DNA of 64,000 bases from Nitzschia sp. DOCU1 (GCA_951394045.1 OX595996.1:372001-436000), one strand, 5' to 3'; shown: positions 11,479-23,621, counted from the first letter of the stretch. Numbers and translations: made by a program. Notes: a model not told the origin generated them from the letters alone.

Positions 11479-12272
11479 ATGATGATGAGATTTCGATTCA
11501 AATCAGTAGTGGCCGTGCTGAGCATTTTGGCGTTGTTCTCGCGGCTCAATCCGACCTTGGCAGCCTCATCGCGGCCATCATCCATTCGGCAGAATACGGC
11601 TCGACCTGGTACTACTACTAGAGCCGACCACAACGTGCACCATCAGCATCAACAGGAAGGTCCCTCTTGGGCTGTCATTTCGACGAACGACGAATCCACT
11701 AACTCGCATAATCCTCGTTCACCATCACCCTTCACTCTCTTGTTGGATATAACAGCGTTCGTGGCGGCTGCCAATGTTGTCATCAACCTGTTCCGTCCAG
11801 ATCCATTGGTGACGGTCGTCATGCGAATACCACGAATATTATGGGAGTTTTGTATTCAAATCTTGGCCCTGGTAGCCTCACGTCAGGGGGAGGTGATCAA
11901 CCTGCTTTTATATTATTGGTCTTGGCCTTGGCACTATTTTGGACCGCCATTGGGGATATCTTTTTGTGGGGACCCATCTTTGCCTTTATGACAACGTGGC
12001 AAACCTGCGAGGGAGGTGGACTCTTTTCGTCCCTGCCCCGGACATGTAGAACGGACTATGTCAAAGGATACAGTCGAATACTTGCGTCCATTCAGTCAAC
12101 CTTGGGAGGATTCTTTTATCTAGTCGTCGCGGTGGCATGCTGGCAACAATTTTGGGACCGTCAAGAACGTCGGACATTGAACAGGCAGATGATGGCCTTG
12201 GATCAATTGTTGAACAACAACAATAACAACTTATTATCATCTCGACTGCAAAATCATCGATTGGTCAAATGA
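11479..12272 (+). CDS. Small membrane protein, unknown; frame change unresolved
   Basis: Two overlapping frames appear to form one gene. The first, from ATG 11479, begins with a signal peptide (SVVAVLSILALFSRL, cleavage near TLAASS) and continues to 11991. The second is open from 11712 to the stop at 12272 and carries two strong membrane segments, FILLVLALALFWTAIGDIF and LGGFFYLVVAVACW, separated by a Cys-containing loop (WQTCEGGG, PRTCRTDY), then a poly-Asn tail. An intron of length 2 modulo 3 or a one-base error between about 11.60 and 11.89 kb would join them; candidate acceptor CACGTCAG ends at 11886 with possible donors GTACTA (11609) or GTCCAG (11795), neither convincing. Family not recognised. 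Confidence 0.5.
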
Positions 12273-12320
12273 GTACTGCTAATAGTGTGGTAGCTAGCGT
12301 GTTTGTCTCTCTTTCGTCTT

Positions 12321-12332
12321 ACTACCGGTAGT
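12321..12332. repeat. Palindrome ACTACCGGTAGT (copy 1)
   Basis: Perfect 12-base palindrome in the 61-base gap between two convergent stop codons (12272 and 12334). The same 12-mer recurs at 21997 and 26805. Confidence 0.85.
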
Positions 12333-12333
12333 T

Positions 12334-15300
12334 CTAAGCACTACTAGAACCAGCAGTATCCTGCTGAACTGACGTGTAGCACTTGACCAAGTAGTTGGAA
12401 GAGCCCTTGTCGATGGCCTCCAAGAGATCGACGGCGCGACCCGATGTGTGGCCAGCAATCAAGCCTAGCAGCACCAAGCAAGCCACGACCTCCGGAGGGG
12501 CATCATCGGCAGAAGATTGGAGTCGATGCAACAGAACCAAAACCAGTTCTACGATCCAGGCTGGTTCTTGGGCTGGACGCTGGATCTGAAACTCGCACCG
12601 TCCAATCTCGGCCACCAAAAAGCGGACCACCGCGTCAGAAGGTTCCTCCTGATAGCCCGTGGGCAAGACCGACTCTAGGGCGGCCTTGCTCGTCTGCTCC
12701 ACAGCCTTTGTGTAGACATCCAGTGGCGGCATCTCCTTGGCTTGCTGTAGCAATAGTCGCGACAAACAAGCAACAGCCTTCCAGGGATGATCGATTTCCG
12801 GGGTCTTGACGAGCTCCAGGAGCATACTTCCCACCAAGCACGCGACCGACTTGGGAGGAGGATCATCGGATGGGGATGGCAACTTGGAAGATTTTCGTTT
12901 GGGTGGCGACGGCGGTTCCCCACTCTCACTGGAGTTGTCTTCTTCTCCTTGATCATCTTTTGGAGTTTCCTCCGAAACGGACCCCGCTTCTTCGGTTCCA
13001 AAACTCAAAAAATCCATGGACGCCAAATCGCGTTTGCTGTCTATAAACGAGCTTGCAGCTCGTCGAATGGCGTCTTCGGATTCCTTGGCACCGTCGTCAA
13101 AAATTGAATTGATCACATAACCCAAAATGGTACTTTGTCTCGAACCACCTCCGACGCAAATTAGATTGCGATGACTGGACTGTCGGTTGAAATTATCCGA
13201 GTTGGAATCGTCTGTCGTGAAGCTTTCCGCACTATGCGCTCGATGGAACTCCAACGGAGGTGCCCCGTCCTCTGTCAATTGCCCGGCGAATCCCACCTGT
13301 TCATCCCGCCAATCTTGCGCAATCATGCGGTCTTCGAGCTTGGCTGCATCTTCAAGTTTGATGCCAAAACGAAAGATGTCACCAATGACCCGACGCTCTT
13401 CCAAAGTACGATCAAAGTCTGCTTCCGTAGAGTCAATGTTCCGGCAAAAGGCATCTATAGCTCGCTGCAACAACAAATCGCAAAAGGTTCGAGATTGCAT
13501 GCGGCTACTCAGCAATGGCAGCGCCGACGCCGACGCCGAGAGCGATCCTTCATGAACGCACAAGCTGAACAACTCCACCACCGTTCGGGCATTGAATCTA
13601 TCCAGGCTGGTCTTGTCGGCTACAAACGTATTGGACACGCGTCGTCGGGCAGTCGGTGAAGCGGGCGACGGACAATGGGATTGGGGCAACGGGAAGAGGT
13701 GCGCCAAAAAGCTGGGTTCGATTTGCCTTCCAACTTCGAGAAACAGAGAGGCAAACTGAAGGTTGCTGGTGCACCGTCGGACTACGTCCACAATCTCGGT
13801 AAAGAGAGCGAGAGATAGCATCAGATTCGAACGCGAAACATCAGTTTGAGCCTTCCGATGCTTCTTGTCGACTTGGCTCAGCATTTCCACAGAACGAAGG
13901 ATCAGCAAACGCAGAGCCATCATTGCAGCATCCTGGTTTCGGCATTCCGAAAGTCGAAAGTCAATATGCTTTTCTATAGTCTACGAGGAGAACAAGTCAG
14001 ATATTTGGCAACGAAGCACGACAAGAGGGGACTCAGAGACATACCAAAAAGTCTTTCCTTCTCGTCGTAAGCAAGTTCAGATGTCGCATCAATCTTGGAC
14101 TCTTCAATTACAGGCAGTTCCGTTCGTAAGTGTGCCGCCTCCAGCAGCAGCATATACAACGACGGCACAAAGACTGGAGGCATCATGAGAAACTCGCCAG
14201 GGCCGTAGACCTCCGACTCTAAAAAGTCGCTCGCAAATAATTCTGTATCGAAGTCCCCACCGACACCACTGCGATGTAGCGTTCGAGCGTGCTGTCCGGC
14301 ACGAAGGACACAGCCAAAACCAGAATCCGGTACCAGCCCCAAGGTAATGTCAGATTGCGTCCCCGATGAAGATTGCAGCATCCAATCACTACTCCGCCCA
14401 ATATGGCAGAGGACGCCAAGCATGTAGCGTTTGCGCTTTTCTCTAGACTCTTTCTTGCAGACCAGAGTCGGTGGATCCAATCCTTTTGGACGAGCAATCT
14501 CGATACCCCTGAGAAAAGAGGCCATTTGTCTTTCAACATCATCTGTTCCCCGCAAGCGATAGGGCACCGTCCAACAGAGGATTTCTCCATTCAAAAACTC
14601 AATCGTCCACACAAAGGCATCAATCGGGTGGCTCTCACCGTCTCGGGAAGATTGCAAGTTGCTCCCACAAATGATATCAGCCAAGCTGAGTTTGGAGACT
14701 TCAGCCTCGTTGGAAACTGAGGCTACATAGGCTTTGTTGTTCCTACTGAGATTGACAGCTTCAATGCCACCTGGGCTCCTCACCACCCCCAGCGTCGCAA
14801 TGGTTTCCTCCATTGATTCGTTAGTCTCTTCTGCCTTTTTCGTGAGATCAAAATCAAACGAGGCTCCCGCGAGAAAGACAGACGAGATTGGGCTGACGGA
14901 TCTAGCTCCGTTCTTCAACATCCCATGCATGGTGTGTTCGACAACCACAATGTAGGGTTTCAATTCATGGTAGCTATCGGCTGGCAAAGCAGAGCCTGTC
15001 GTTGGTTTCGACACTTGGAGTCGATAACACGAATATTCCATGTCGCAAGTTGCAGCATTGGTAGCCGAAACCAAGACAACGGCTCTCCGTTTGGTATGGG
15101 TCGAAGATAGATACGGTTCCGCAAGCAATGACAGGGAAGTGGATTTGACATCCTTGACCAAAGGAATCCCCCAGGAATACTCCGATGGCTCGTTATCATT
15201 AGTAGATGGTTGGGAGTCAGTTGTTTCGAGCAATTGATGGGCCAGGTCGAGTCTACAAAACGAAAAAATATAAGTGACAAGGAGAGGACACTCCCAGCAT

Positions 15301-17951
15301 CCCACGGCGTCGTCCACTCACCTCTTTGGCGACCAACAGGAGAGATATTGTCGCCCATTATTGCTTTGAATAATTGCCACCAGTAGGTCTTCAGTAACGT
15401 CTTCCGGACCAACACTACTGATTCTAGAGTCTTGCTGTCCTTCCCACCACGTCATGGCCACCACTTGAAAGGATCGCTCCTCGCTCGGCGTTCCAAATTG
15501 CATCCATTTGAAGTTCCGATCCAAAACACACACACCATTCGACGAAGCAATAGCAATCGAGCTGCCATGCTGGCGTCCCGAGGCAGCGATTTTGGGAGGG
15601 CCGTACATGTTCCGGTAGTTCAAAGGAAGCGTCGACACCTTCCAATCCAACTCCAAAACGTCTGATTCTAACGGCTGTAGCAAATCAATAGAAGAAATGA
15701 GAACCGTCACAATTGACACAATACCCAGCTCACATCCAGGTCGTACCTGACTTGCTTCGGGAAATTGGACCGAGTCACTCGTAAGAAGCAAAGAGTTGGC
15801 TTCTAGAGGCACTCCTCCTTCCACTAGACACGAGGATGGACTAAGTAGTCCCATTGCTACAAGTTGTTTCCGCACATGCAAATATTTGTCTTGATGACAT
15901 TCCACAAATGCCAATTGATCACCTTGTTGGGGATGCTTGGCGAAATACAGGCGCGTCCACAACGAATGGGGCGATGCGGCTTGTTGAATCGTCCAACTCA
16001 GTGCATTGGACCGCCAATTCCACAAGCAACCAACCCAGCGTCCCTCTTCGCCCGCAGCACCATCACCATAAATTAACGTACTAATGGCAAAAGTATCCGA
16101 GACGGCATCATGATCCAAACCTTGTCGACTCTCCAACGAGGTTGATGTTCCCTGTGGACTAGTTATACTACCGCTCATCTTGGCGGAAGCGGCTCCGTGA
16201 TCCCGGCTCGAATGGACCTTGAACGCTTCGTCCAATTGTTCTTTTGACAATTTCAGACTCAGTAGTGGTAGAAAGGTTCCTTCTTCGGAAATACTGTACA
16301 TTTGGGCCACACGTCTGGTCAGTGGATCCGGCTCAAACAACAAACAGACCATACTGGGCAACGTCGCAAACTGTGCATCGACCACGACTGCAGGATCGTT
16401 GCTGTTGACGCCAACGCCCCCCACACTGGCCAAGACTTGCAGTTTCATTTGACGTTTCAGTGTATCGACGGCTCGAGCACCTTCGAGTTCAGAATGACGG
16501 CGGCGGTGACGTTGTTGTTGCTGCTGTAGTTGTTTTTGTTGTTCTTGTTGGGCATGCAAGACTTGTTGCAACAAGGGAGATAGACCCGGCCGCGGTGTTG
16601 CGTTTGGAGAAGCCGATTCTACCGAGACATCGGTACTTCTCGTCGTGTTAGAAGTGACAGAACTAATAGTGGATGACAAGGTTCGCTTTTGCAACTCTTT
16701 CAAGACGAATTCGTCCATGTGCTGTCGTTTGGTGCTGCTAGAAGCCTTGGTCGACTCGTCATCACCTTTTGCCGCGTTTGCATTCTGTTGAAAGGGCAAT
16801 TTGAGCTCAAAACCACCAGTGCTTTTGGCACCTTCCTTGGCGGAAACATTTGACACGGAACGAGCAGGCAGGCGAAATATACCTCGCATGGGCGAAAATG
16901 CATCCAACAAGTCGTTGGATTTGCTGCGAGCAGGAGGGGATTTGTGCCCTTGTTGTTGTCTCGGAGAAGATGAAGGTTGTGGCGGCTGCTGGTGCTGCAC
17001 ACTCATGTTACTCAATGGAGTTTGCAGACTCGACTCGGTGACTACCATTCCTGTGCTGGCTCGTTTCAAAAAGGTTTGTTGAACTTTGGTGGTCGATTCC
17101 ACATTCCAATGAACTAACAAGACTTTTCCATTGGCGGTTATCAGAAGGACTTGGCCCAGATTCATTTCCGACGATGGCGCGGCTCGCATAATGGAAAATG
17201 GCAAATATGCCTGCTGCTCTTGGGGTGAAAAGTCCAAGTGTCCCGTGGCCACTGCCATGCTGCTTCTGGCATCCAACCACACCAAAGATCCATCATGACA
17301 GGCCGCCACAAAGACGGATGGATTGACATTGGGGGGCAAGCAACAGAGCGTGGAAATACCCCAGACACTGACAAACCGGGGATGCGTCGCAACAGCCGGT
17401 GGGTCTCGATGATGCAAACTTGCTTCTTTGGCGTCTTCATTTCCCACTTTCTGAATGTAGGCTGGAACCGGAATCGGATTGATGACAGCTGTAGCCAAGT
17501 CACTCCGCGGTTTTCTCAGTTGAAAAATCACAAGAGCCGAAGACTGCTGATGGGGATGAAATAACAGTACAGCCAGGTTCCGTCGATCACTACTGACGAC
17601 CACCTGTGGCTGAATTTGTGGATAAATATCTTGCGCCCCGTCAAAGAGTTTCAGGTGATGTTCGGTTTCTCGATAGTCCAGGGAGAGCGGCCGTGTCATG
17701 GGCGACACTTGAATCCGGACCTCCACCATGGTGCAGTCTCGCGCACCTGTAGACGGATCGATCAAATCATAATAGCTGCACGTGACTCGGACGAGCCACT
17801 CCCCCATGGGGCAAACGCCCCACCCCAGCGTTTGATACAGCTCGAGAGGCTCCAATAACACGCCATCGTCCGATTCGTCCGGTCGACCACAAGGACCCGG
17901 AAGAGTTTGAGCAGAAACGGACTTGCCTCCCAGCACTAGAGGGAGGGGCAT
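12334..17951 (-). CDS. RIC1-like beta-propeller/helical trafficking protein, three exons
   Basis: Large gene with exons 17951-15322, 15252-14045 and 13973-12334, encoding 1825 residues. The N-terminal half reads as beta-propeller (repeated strand-turn pieces such as SVFVAACHDGSLVWLDARS and VLLITANGKVLLVHW), broken by a Gln/Ser-rich insert. The stretch GSSIAIASSNGVCVLD, KWMQFGTPSEERSF, VVAMTWWE, DLLVAIIQ and LDLAHQLL follows in order a segment I recall from RIC1, the partner of RGP1 in the Golgi Rab6 guanine-exchange complex. The C-terminal half is helical with an acidic Ser/Pro insert. A Nup133-type nucleoporin (also propeller plus helices) is the main alternative; the short KVQQTFLK piece would fit that. 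Identity is by eye only. Confidence 0.6.
13974..14044 (-). other. Predicted intron 2 of the RIC1-like gene
   Basis: Seventy-one bases, GTATGT (14044) to ACTATAG (13974). A nearer AG would run into a stop; this one gives RLF-E-KHIDFRLSE in frame. Confidence 0.82.
15253..15321 (-). other. Predicted intron 1 of the RIC1-like gene
   Basis: Sixty-nine bases, GTGAGT (15321) to TTTTGTAG (15253). Joins SPK-R-LDLAHQLL in frame. Confidence 0.85.
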
Positions 17952-18576
17952 CCTGAGTGGGGAGGGATATGTGGAAGAGACTAGCTCTAGGTTATTGTCA
18001 TGTCATTGTGAATGAGCGATTGAGCCGATCAGATGCGGCGTGGGGTCGGTGATCGCGGTCTTTTCGGCGGCAAAAAAGGGCGAAAGGATCCAATCTATGA
18101 TTTATTCGACTCCGTTATTGACCACGCACGCCGGTCATACATAAAGGCCCATAACCCAGTCGAATAAGTCGTGGAAGAATTCCGATCTCTTTACACTTTT
18201 AGGACCTCGGTCCGCCGGGAACGCAGGTCGTCACATTTTGGCGGGATGGTCCTCCAGGGATCGCCTGGCATAATTGTCGTTGCCACACGTTACTTCTAGC
18301 GTCTACAAAATGGAAGCTTGTCGGAACAAGACCTATAACTTCTTCGATAGTTTGAATCCGAAGCAGCCCTTCGGCACTCCGCTCCATCATTGAGGAACAC
18401 CTGGGAATGATCGCATTGATGTTTCCAAGCAAAGGGCCTTTTGAAACAGCAATCAAACATTTCCGCTGATCAAAGGCTCATAAAATTTCCAACCAAAAGG
18501 TTAGAAAGAACACAAACAGCTCTCAGCGAATCAAGTTCCTGCATTGTTCTACACAACTTGCACTATCACGACCACC
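17952..18576. other. Intergenic, divergent promoter region
   Basis: About 625 bases between divergent starts. A minus-strand open frame of 85 codons (18199-18456) shows no domain and is not called. No repeat seen. Confidence 0.45.
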
Positions 18577-19798
18577 ATGACGTTTCTTTTCTCTGGATCG
18601 GTTATCCCCTTGGCTATGGTACTGTTGGGTACGATCGCCGAGATTGAACTTGCTCAAAGCCCAGTTGGATTCGAGGTAAGCTCATTGTCTACTAGCTACG
18701 AAATGACTGTATCTCGGCGTTCTGTGTAGTAACGCACTCTGACTCACTTGGCCCTCCTCGACTCCCCCCCGTTTCATTCTTTGTCTTTCTTCTTGCTTCT
18801 TGCTGCCGTCCACGCCATAGCTCAAAGATATCAGTGAGGCTCCCTGAGTTACATACGAGGCAGGTACCGGGCTCCCACTTACGGTGCCAATCGTTTTCGA
18901 CTCGGACATTGGCATTGGTGCTCCTGACACAGTGGGTAAAGCTTGGGTGGTTTGGTCATGGACGGAAACCGAAGCGGAAAGTCTCTACACTCCAGTTGCC
19001 GACTCAACGTCCGGTACTACATTCAACGACGTCACCGCTCCAATTCCGGACGGAATCGTCACGTTCGCCTTGACCCGTACTACCAACATGCCTCGTATCG
19101 ATACCTACACTTTCACTTTGGACGCCAAGCTCATGTACCAAAACTCCGAATCCCTGCCTGCTGTTCTTCTGTATGAACGCAGTTACACCATTACCGTTCA
19201 ACGCCAAGCCGCCACAGACACACTCAACTCAGGAGGCAGCGGCGGCACTACTGTATTTGATGCTATAGACCAAACCGCACCCAGTTCTTTGGTCGAACCG
19301 GCGTCTCCAGCTACTGGTCTTTCCCTTGTCGCCGTGGGTGGACCCTTTTCGCCTCCTGCTCCGATTGTGCTTACTGCCGACAGTTCCGAGCCATACTACA
19401 AGGTCTGGATGAGTGATACGGCATCCGTCAAAGTTTTTGCGGATGCTGGCTTAAACACCCTCAAGTACGAATGGCCCGCCAGTCTTGTTGAGTCGTCCTC
19501 CATGGCTGAGTCTACCGGCGTCGACGATGTGACTGTCACCCTGAACTCCGTGCCTGAAGCCATTTATGACATGGGCGGCACTGTATATATTGCTTTGAAT
19601 GTCGACTGCCGTGATACTGAGGGTGATCGCCGCAACTTGCGCCGCTTGGAGGACGAGAAAGGCGAAGAACAAAAGGCATCCGTTGTTGCCGAAGTTCAAA
19701 TGATTTCCGACAAGAACTCCGGCTCGTACCAGTTCAAGATTTTGGGCTTTTACTCTGTCAGTACCGTTGCTGGAGCTGCTGCAGCTCTTCTTCTCTAA
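18577..19798 (+). pseudogene. Secreted protein gene with isolated in-frame TGA
   Basis: Exon 1 (18577-18675) encodes a signal peptide (SVIPLAMVLLGTIAEIELAQS). A donor GTAAGC and the strong acceptor CCATAG after a pyrimidine tract (ending 18820) give exon 2 in frame, reading LKDISEAP, then TGA at 18845-18847, then VTYEAGTGLPLTVPIVFDSD and about 310 more residues to the stop at 19798. The downstream part is beta-rich, Thr/Ser-rich, has a GDRRNLRRLED site of RXL type and ends in a hydrophobic tail (STVAGAAAALLL) typical of GPI-anchored or surface proteins. An alternative weak acceptor CGAG (18859) would skip the TGA and keep the frame, so the gene may be functional. Function unknown; cell-wall or surface role is a guess. 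Confidence 0.6.
18676..18820 (+). other. Predicted intron in the secreted-protein gene
   Basis: From GTAAGC (18676) to GCCATAG (18820), 145 bases, with a pyrimidine-rich 3' part. An alternative end at 18859 (184 bases) would remove the in-frame TGA. Confidence 0.7.
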
Positions 19799-20112
19799 GA
19801 AGTTTTGGAATGAAGTTGGGCGACTTTTTCAGCGCCACCACCACTCTCTTCACAGCACCAAATAGATTTGGCGGAAAATCCAGATAGAATATTCGTAACA
19901 ACATACATGATAGAACAATCAGAAAATAATCATGTTCAAGGCCGTTGAGAAAGCGAGGACTAGTACAATAGTACGAGATCGATCGATCTTACGACACCCC
20001 CGGGAGTAGTCTGTCGGGAAGATTGCAAGTTGTCCCCACAAATGACTTCCGCCAAGCTGAGTTTGGAGACCTCGGCCTCTTTGTTTGTTTGTTTTGTTTC
20101 GATGAGCCTCAG
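19799..20112. other. Intergenic between convergent genes, holding a displaced gene fragment
   Basis: About 314 bases. The right part holds a copy of a piece of the RIC1-like gene (20014-20083). Otherwise nothing seen. Confidence 0.6.
20014..20083 (-). pseudogene. Fragment duplicated from RIC1-like exon 2
   Basis: Bases 20014-20083 match 14643-14712 at most positions in the same strand orientation. On the minus strand the fragment reads EAEVSKLSLAEVICGDNLQSS, against EAEVSKLSLADIICGSNLQSS in the RIC1-like gene. Differences are mostly conservative at protein level. No flanking exon sequence is seen, so it is a short displaced piece or the remnant of a lost paralogue. Confidence 0.8.
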
Positions 20113-21484
20113 TCATCTCTCCTTTAGATTGAAGCAGGGATCATATTGGTAGTTTTGTACAAGGTCCAAAAAGTGTTCACCGTTACTGAAGAAGACATCG
20201 GGGCTCTTTATGAAGTAGTTCAGAATCCATTCTTGCGCCTTGCTTGCATAGGTGAGTATCATTTGCCTCGTATCGCCATGGACTTCGTCACAAATGTTGA
20301 TCTTTTTCGAATCAAGCTTTTTCTGAATACCTATAGATTGGTGAGACCTCCCTGGCTTGACGTGCGGGGGAGACGAAAGAGGTTGCGCGAGCCCCAGAAA
20401 ATTGGACAAATCTGTTTGCAATTGGGCGAGTTGTGTGGCATTCGAATCGGCCAGTTGCTGAGTATCGAAGATGAAAACCGGATTCGTCATGGAGGGGGCC
20501 ACTACCGACACGTTCTCATCTGGTGGTGGAAACTTGTTTTTCATCCAGTATGGAAAGAGAGCCTGTTCCTCGAGCGTCGCCAGACTCGTCTTGCCCAGAT
20601 GGGTCAATGCCACATGATACTCCGCTTTACTCCATTGAACGCCAAACTGGCCCTTAAAGTTTTTGTAGCTCAACTTGTCGAACGGCACGATTGGCATCCG
20701 GTTTTGTACGCGAAAGTTGTAAAAGCTTTCTAGCATTCGAATGGGGTGGCGTATGCCGATAATGACTTTAGTTTGGGGAAAGAATTCGCCCAAGAGCCTG
20801 ATAGGCCGCGGATCCCAAATATCAGCTGGATTCTTGTAGCCTCGCAAGAGTTTTGGATCGGTCCCAGTGTTTTCATATAAAAACTGCACTAGCTCCCAGG
20901 GCTGGGCACTTTTCAGAAGTTTCAGCTCGTAGTTGGGAATGTTGATTTCAGGGTGGTCGCCTAGCCAATTCACTGCACGATGATGATAAAGTCAGAAAAA
21001 GATGAGATGAGACACGAGTGATAGCTCCCGGCCAGACGGCTCAATTCTCCATACATACTCATAGTAGATGTCCCGCACTTCGCAAACCCCAAAATCGCTA
21101 AATCCAATATGTAATTGGCCGCGCTCATGTTGTGTTCCGACCGTTGCATGACTCCCGTGATCTCGGCGACGTTTGGGAATGGATCGGGCTTTTGAATGAC
21201 TGGTAGTCGGGGGACGCGGTCGAACATAGGTGATAGAGAGCCCCCCGCCAACAGTGCAAAGTGGATTTATTGGTGGCGCTTGTAGTGTTGCCTTGGAAAA
21301 AAGGAGAGTCCATACGGCTTGTGATGACGACGGAAGAAGCGTCCCAGACGCTGATCTGCTGGGCTTCCCTAACAGACGTCAAGGCAGGGAACGCCAGCAG
21401 ACAAAGCAATACCCAGTATGGACACAGAGCACCTTGTTTGCTCAGGCGGTCGTCCCTGCGTTTTCGCCGTATTTGCAATCGCAT
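20113..21484 (-). pseudogene. Sulfotransferase copy 1, frameshifted
   Basis: Type II membrane sulfotransferase that would transfer sulfate from PAPS. N-terminal frame (from 21484): basic tail then membrane anchor (PYWVLLCLLAFPAL). The catalytic frame begins after about 21250 and holds VPRLPVIQKPDPFPN, the PAPS 5' loop GFAKCGTSTM, an 86-bp intron (21058-20973, GTATGT...GTGCAG), WLGDHPEI, and the 3'-phosphate site GIRHPIRMLESFYN. The two frames differ by one base and meet at a run of six C (21241-21246); no intron fits. Exon lengths sum to 1286, not divisible by three. Either a pseudogene, or a sequence error in the homopolymer. All else is well kept, including the C-terminal DPCF. Confidence 0.75.
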
Positions 21485-22202
21485 CGCCCTCTACTAGATA
21501 GATGCGATTTCAATGATCGTTGACGCGCGCCAAGTCTCGCGCTTCGGACAACTGCGTTCAGGGCGTTCTTCGCAGAGTCTCTTGCTGGGCACAGCAAGAC
21601 GACTAAAGTCATTCACTCTGATGCTTTGCTCGATCGTGTGCTTCTGGCAATGGTGCTATTTCGTCATTTCACAGGTTTAGCTGCTACATCACCGCATAAT
21701 ACTGGGGGTTTCTTGCAGCTGACACGAAAAGGAGATTCATGGCGATAATCAGCGCAATGACCGGCGCGTCGCTTCGACCAGCATCAAATGCGAGTGTTCG
21801 CTCTCGGTCGAAGAGTTTTGACTGACTCGCGACTGGATTGGCTGCTTTCGCGGCTGCTAGCAGCAAGTAGCATGCTAAGTCTTCCAGAATACCAAATCAT
21901 GACCGATGGCTTTGATCTAGTTCAAAGCCAAAAGTTTTATTTTCAATCGAAAATCTTTTCTGCACCGAGTTCCCCATAGCGCTACTCGTGTCAACTACTA
22001 CCGGTAGTAACAGTACCAAGTGCCCGGCTAAGTATGCTCAAGCCCAAGCAAAACTTTGTATATTTCCCCAATACTGACCAATATTTGGAATGTATACCCA
22101 ATTGGCCGTACTAGCAGTAAGAAGTTTGGAATCAGGCCCTTTTACTTTTCACAGTTGAACTTCTCTACATGGTTTAGTAACGGGAAGTCGTCTACGTGCT
22201 CT
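21485..22202. other. Intergenic between sulfotransferase copies 1 and 2
   Basis: About 720 bases. Contains the palindrome ACTACCGGTAGT at 21997-22008. No supported coding sequence. Confidence 0.5.
21997..22008. repeat. Palindrome ACTACCGGTAGT (copy 2)
   Basis: Identical to 12321-12332 and 26805-26816; lies downstream of sulfotransferase copy 2 and upstream of copy 1. Confidence 0.85.
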
Positions 22203-23621
22203 TCAGCCATTTTTATTCCGATCCCCCTCCTTGATACACGGATCCAAAGCGTAGTCTCGGACAAGATCGTAAAAGTGTTCGCCGTTAGCGACATAAACAC
22301 TAGGGCTCCTTATGAAGTAATCCAGAATCCATGTTTTCGTCTTGCTACCATACTTGAGTAGCAGCTGCCTCTTATGCCGATGGCTTTTGTCGCAAATATC
22401 AAGCCTTTTGGACTCGATCTTTTCTTTTGGAGCATTCCCGGCTGGACGAGTCATAAGAGGCTGAGTAGGCGGTGGAGGTTTCAGAGGTAAGGCGAGCCCC
22501 AAAAAGTTGGCCAATTCTTTTTGAAATCGGTAAAGTCGTGTAGAGTTCGAATCGGCCAGTTGCCGAGTATCGTAGATAAAAACCGGATTCGTCGAGGAAG
22601 GAGGCTTCGCATCATCATATGGTGACGGAAAATTTGCTCTTTTCCAGTCTGGAAAGAGCTGTCGTTCCTCGAGCGTTTCGAGGCTTGTCTTGCCCAAACC
22701 AGCCAAGGCCACATGATACTCTGCTGTACTCCAATGAACACCGAACGACTTGCCGGGTACGTCGTGGTAGCCAAGATTGTCAAAGCGTTTGATCGGTAAT
22801 TGGCTTTCGACACGAGAGTTGTACAAGCTTTCTATCATGCGAACGGGGTGGCGTATGCCGATAATGAGTTTGGTGTGAGGAAAGAATTCACCCAAGACGC
22901 TGATGGGTCGCGGATCCCAAATGTCAACTTGGTTTTTGTAACCACGCAAGAGCTTTGAGTCCGTTCCAGTCGTTCTATATAGTAATTTGACGAGATCCCA
23001 GGGCATGGAATTTTTCAGAGTTGCGACGTCGCGGTCGGGAATGCTGATTTCAGCTTGGTCACTTAGCCATTTCACTGCGAAAATCAGCAGGTGAGACGGG
23101 ACGATGAGAATGATAGCCTCTGTGGCTCAACACCAGATCTACAGCATTTACATACTCATAGTGGATGTCCCGCATTTCGGAAACCCTACAATCGCTATGT
23201 CCAACATGTAATGTGCTGCGGTCTTGTCATGTTCCGACCGTTGCATGATTTCCGTGATCTCGGTAACGTTTGGGAATGTTTCTGGCTTCTGAATGACCGG
23301 TAATCGAGGGACGGGCTCGAACACAAGTGGCGGAGAAGTCTTGTTGAACACTTCTTCATTCGTCAGGGACGGAAAAGCCTCATCTATCACTTCATTCGTC
23401 AGTGGTCGAGATGTGTATGTTAATACTTCATTCGCCCCCGACGTATTGCCAAAGAAACCTGACATGCTATTAATCTCGGATTCCCTGACAAGCCTGAAGA
23501 ACGGGGGGACTGCAAGACAAAGCGTAAGCCACAGCACCAGAGCAGCTTGCGTTTTTGGACAGATTGGCTGCTGACGTCTGCTCAATCCACCACGCTTTTG
23601 CTGCACTTTTCGTAATGTCAT
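22203..23621 (-). CDS. Sulfotransferase copy 2, two exons
   Basis: Intact 445-residue paralogue: exons 23621-23156 and 23074-22203, intron 81 bp (GTATGT...TTCGCAG). Type II topology: basic N-tail (RKVQQKRGG), membrane anchor (AALVLWLTLCLAVPPFF), a stem rich in Thr/Asn, then VPRLPVIQKPETFPN, PAPS 5' loop GFPKCGTSTM, WLSDQAEISIP, LLRGYKN, 3'-phosphate site GIRHPVRMIESLYN, and a Cys-containing C-terminus (LDICDKSH, DPCIKEG). Likely a Golgi enzyme sulfating carbohydrate, as membrane-anchored sulfotransferases usually are; the substrate cannot be read from sequence. Neighbours on both sides are paralogues in the same direction. Confidence 0.88.
23075..23155 (-). other. Predicted intron, sulfotransferase copy 2
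   Basis: Eighty-one bases, splitting the coding sequence directly after CGTSTM of the PAPS loop. The same position is used in copies 1 (20973-21058) and 3 (25018-25084). Confidence 0.88.

Noticed and set aside
12334..17951. Calling this gene Nup133 outright
   Set aside because: Some propeller pieces would fit, but the longest ordered similarity I can recall is to RIC1; neither was confirmed by a search.
18199..18456. 85-codon minus-strand frame between the RIC1-like and secreted-protein genes
   Set aside because: No domain, unusual composition and no repeat of it elsewhere in the window.
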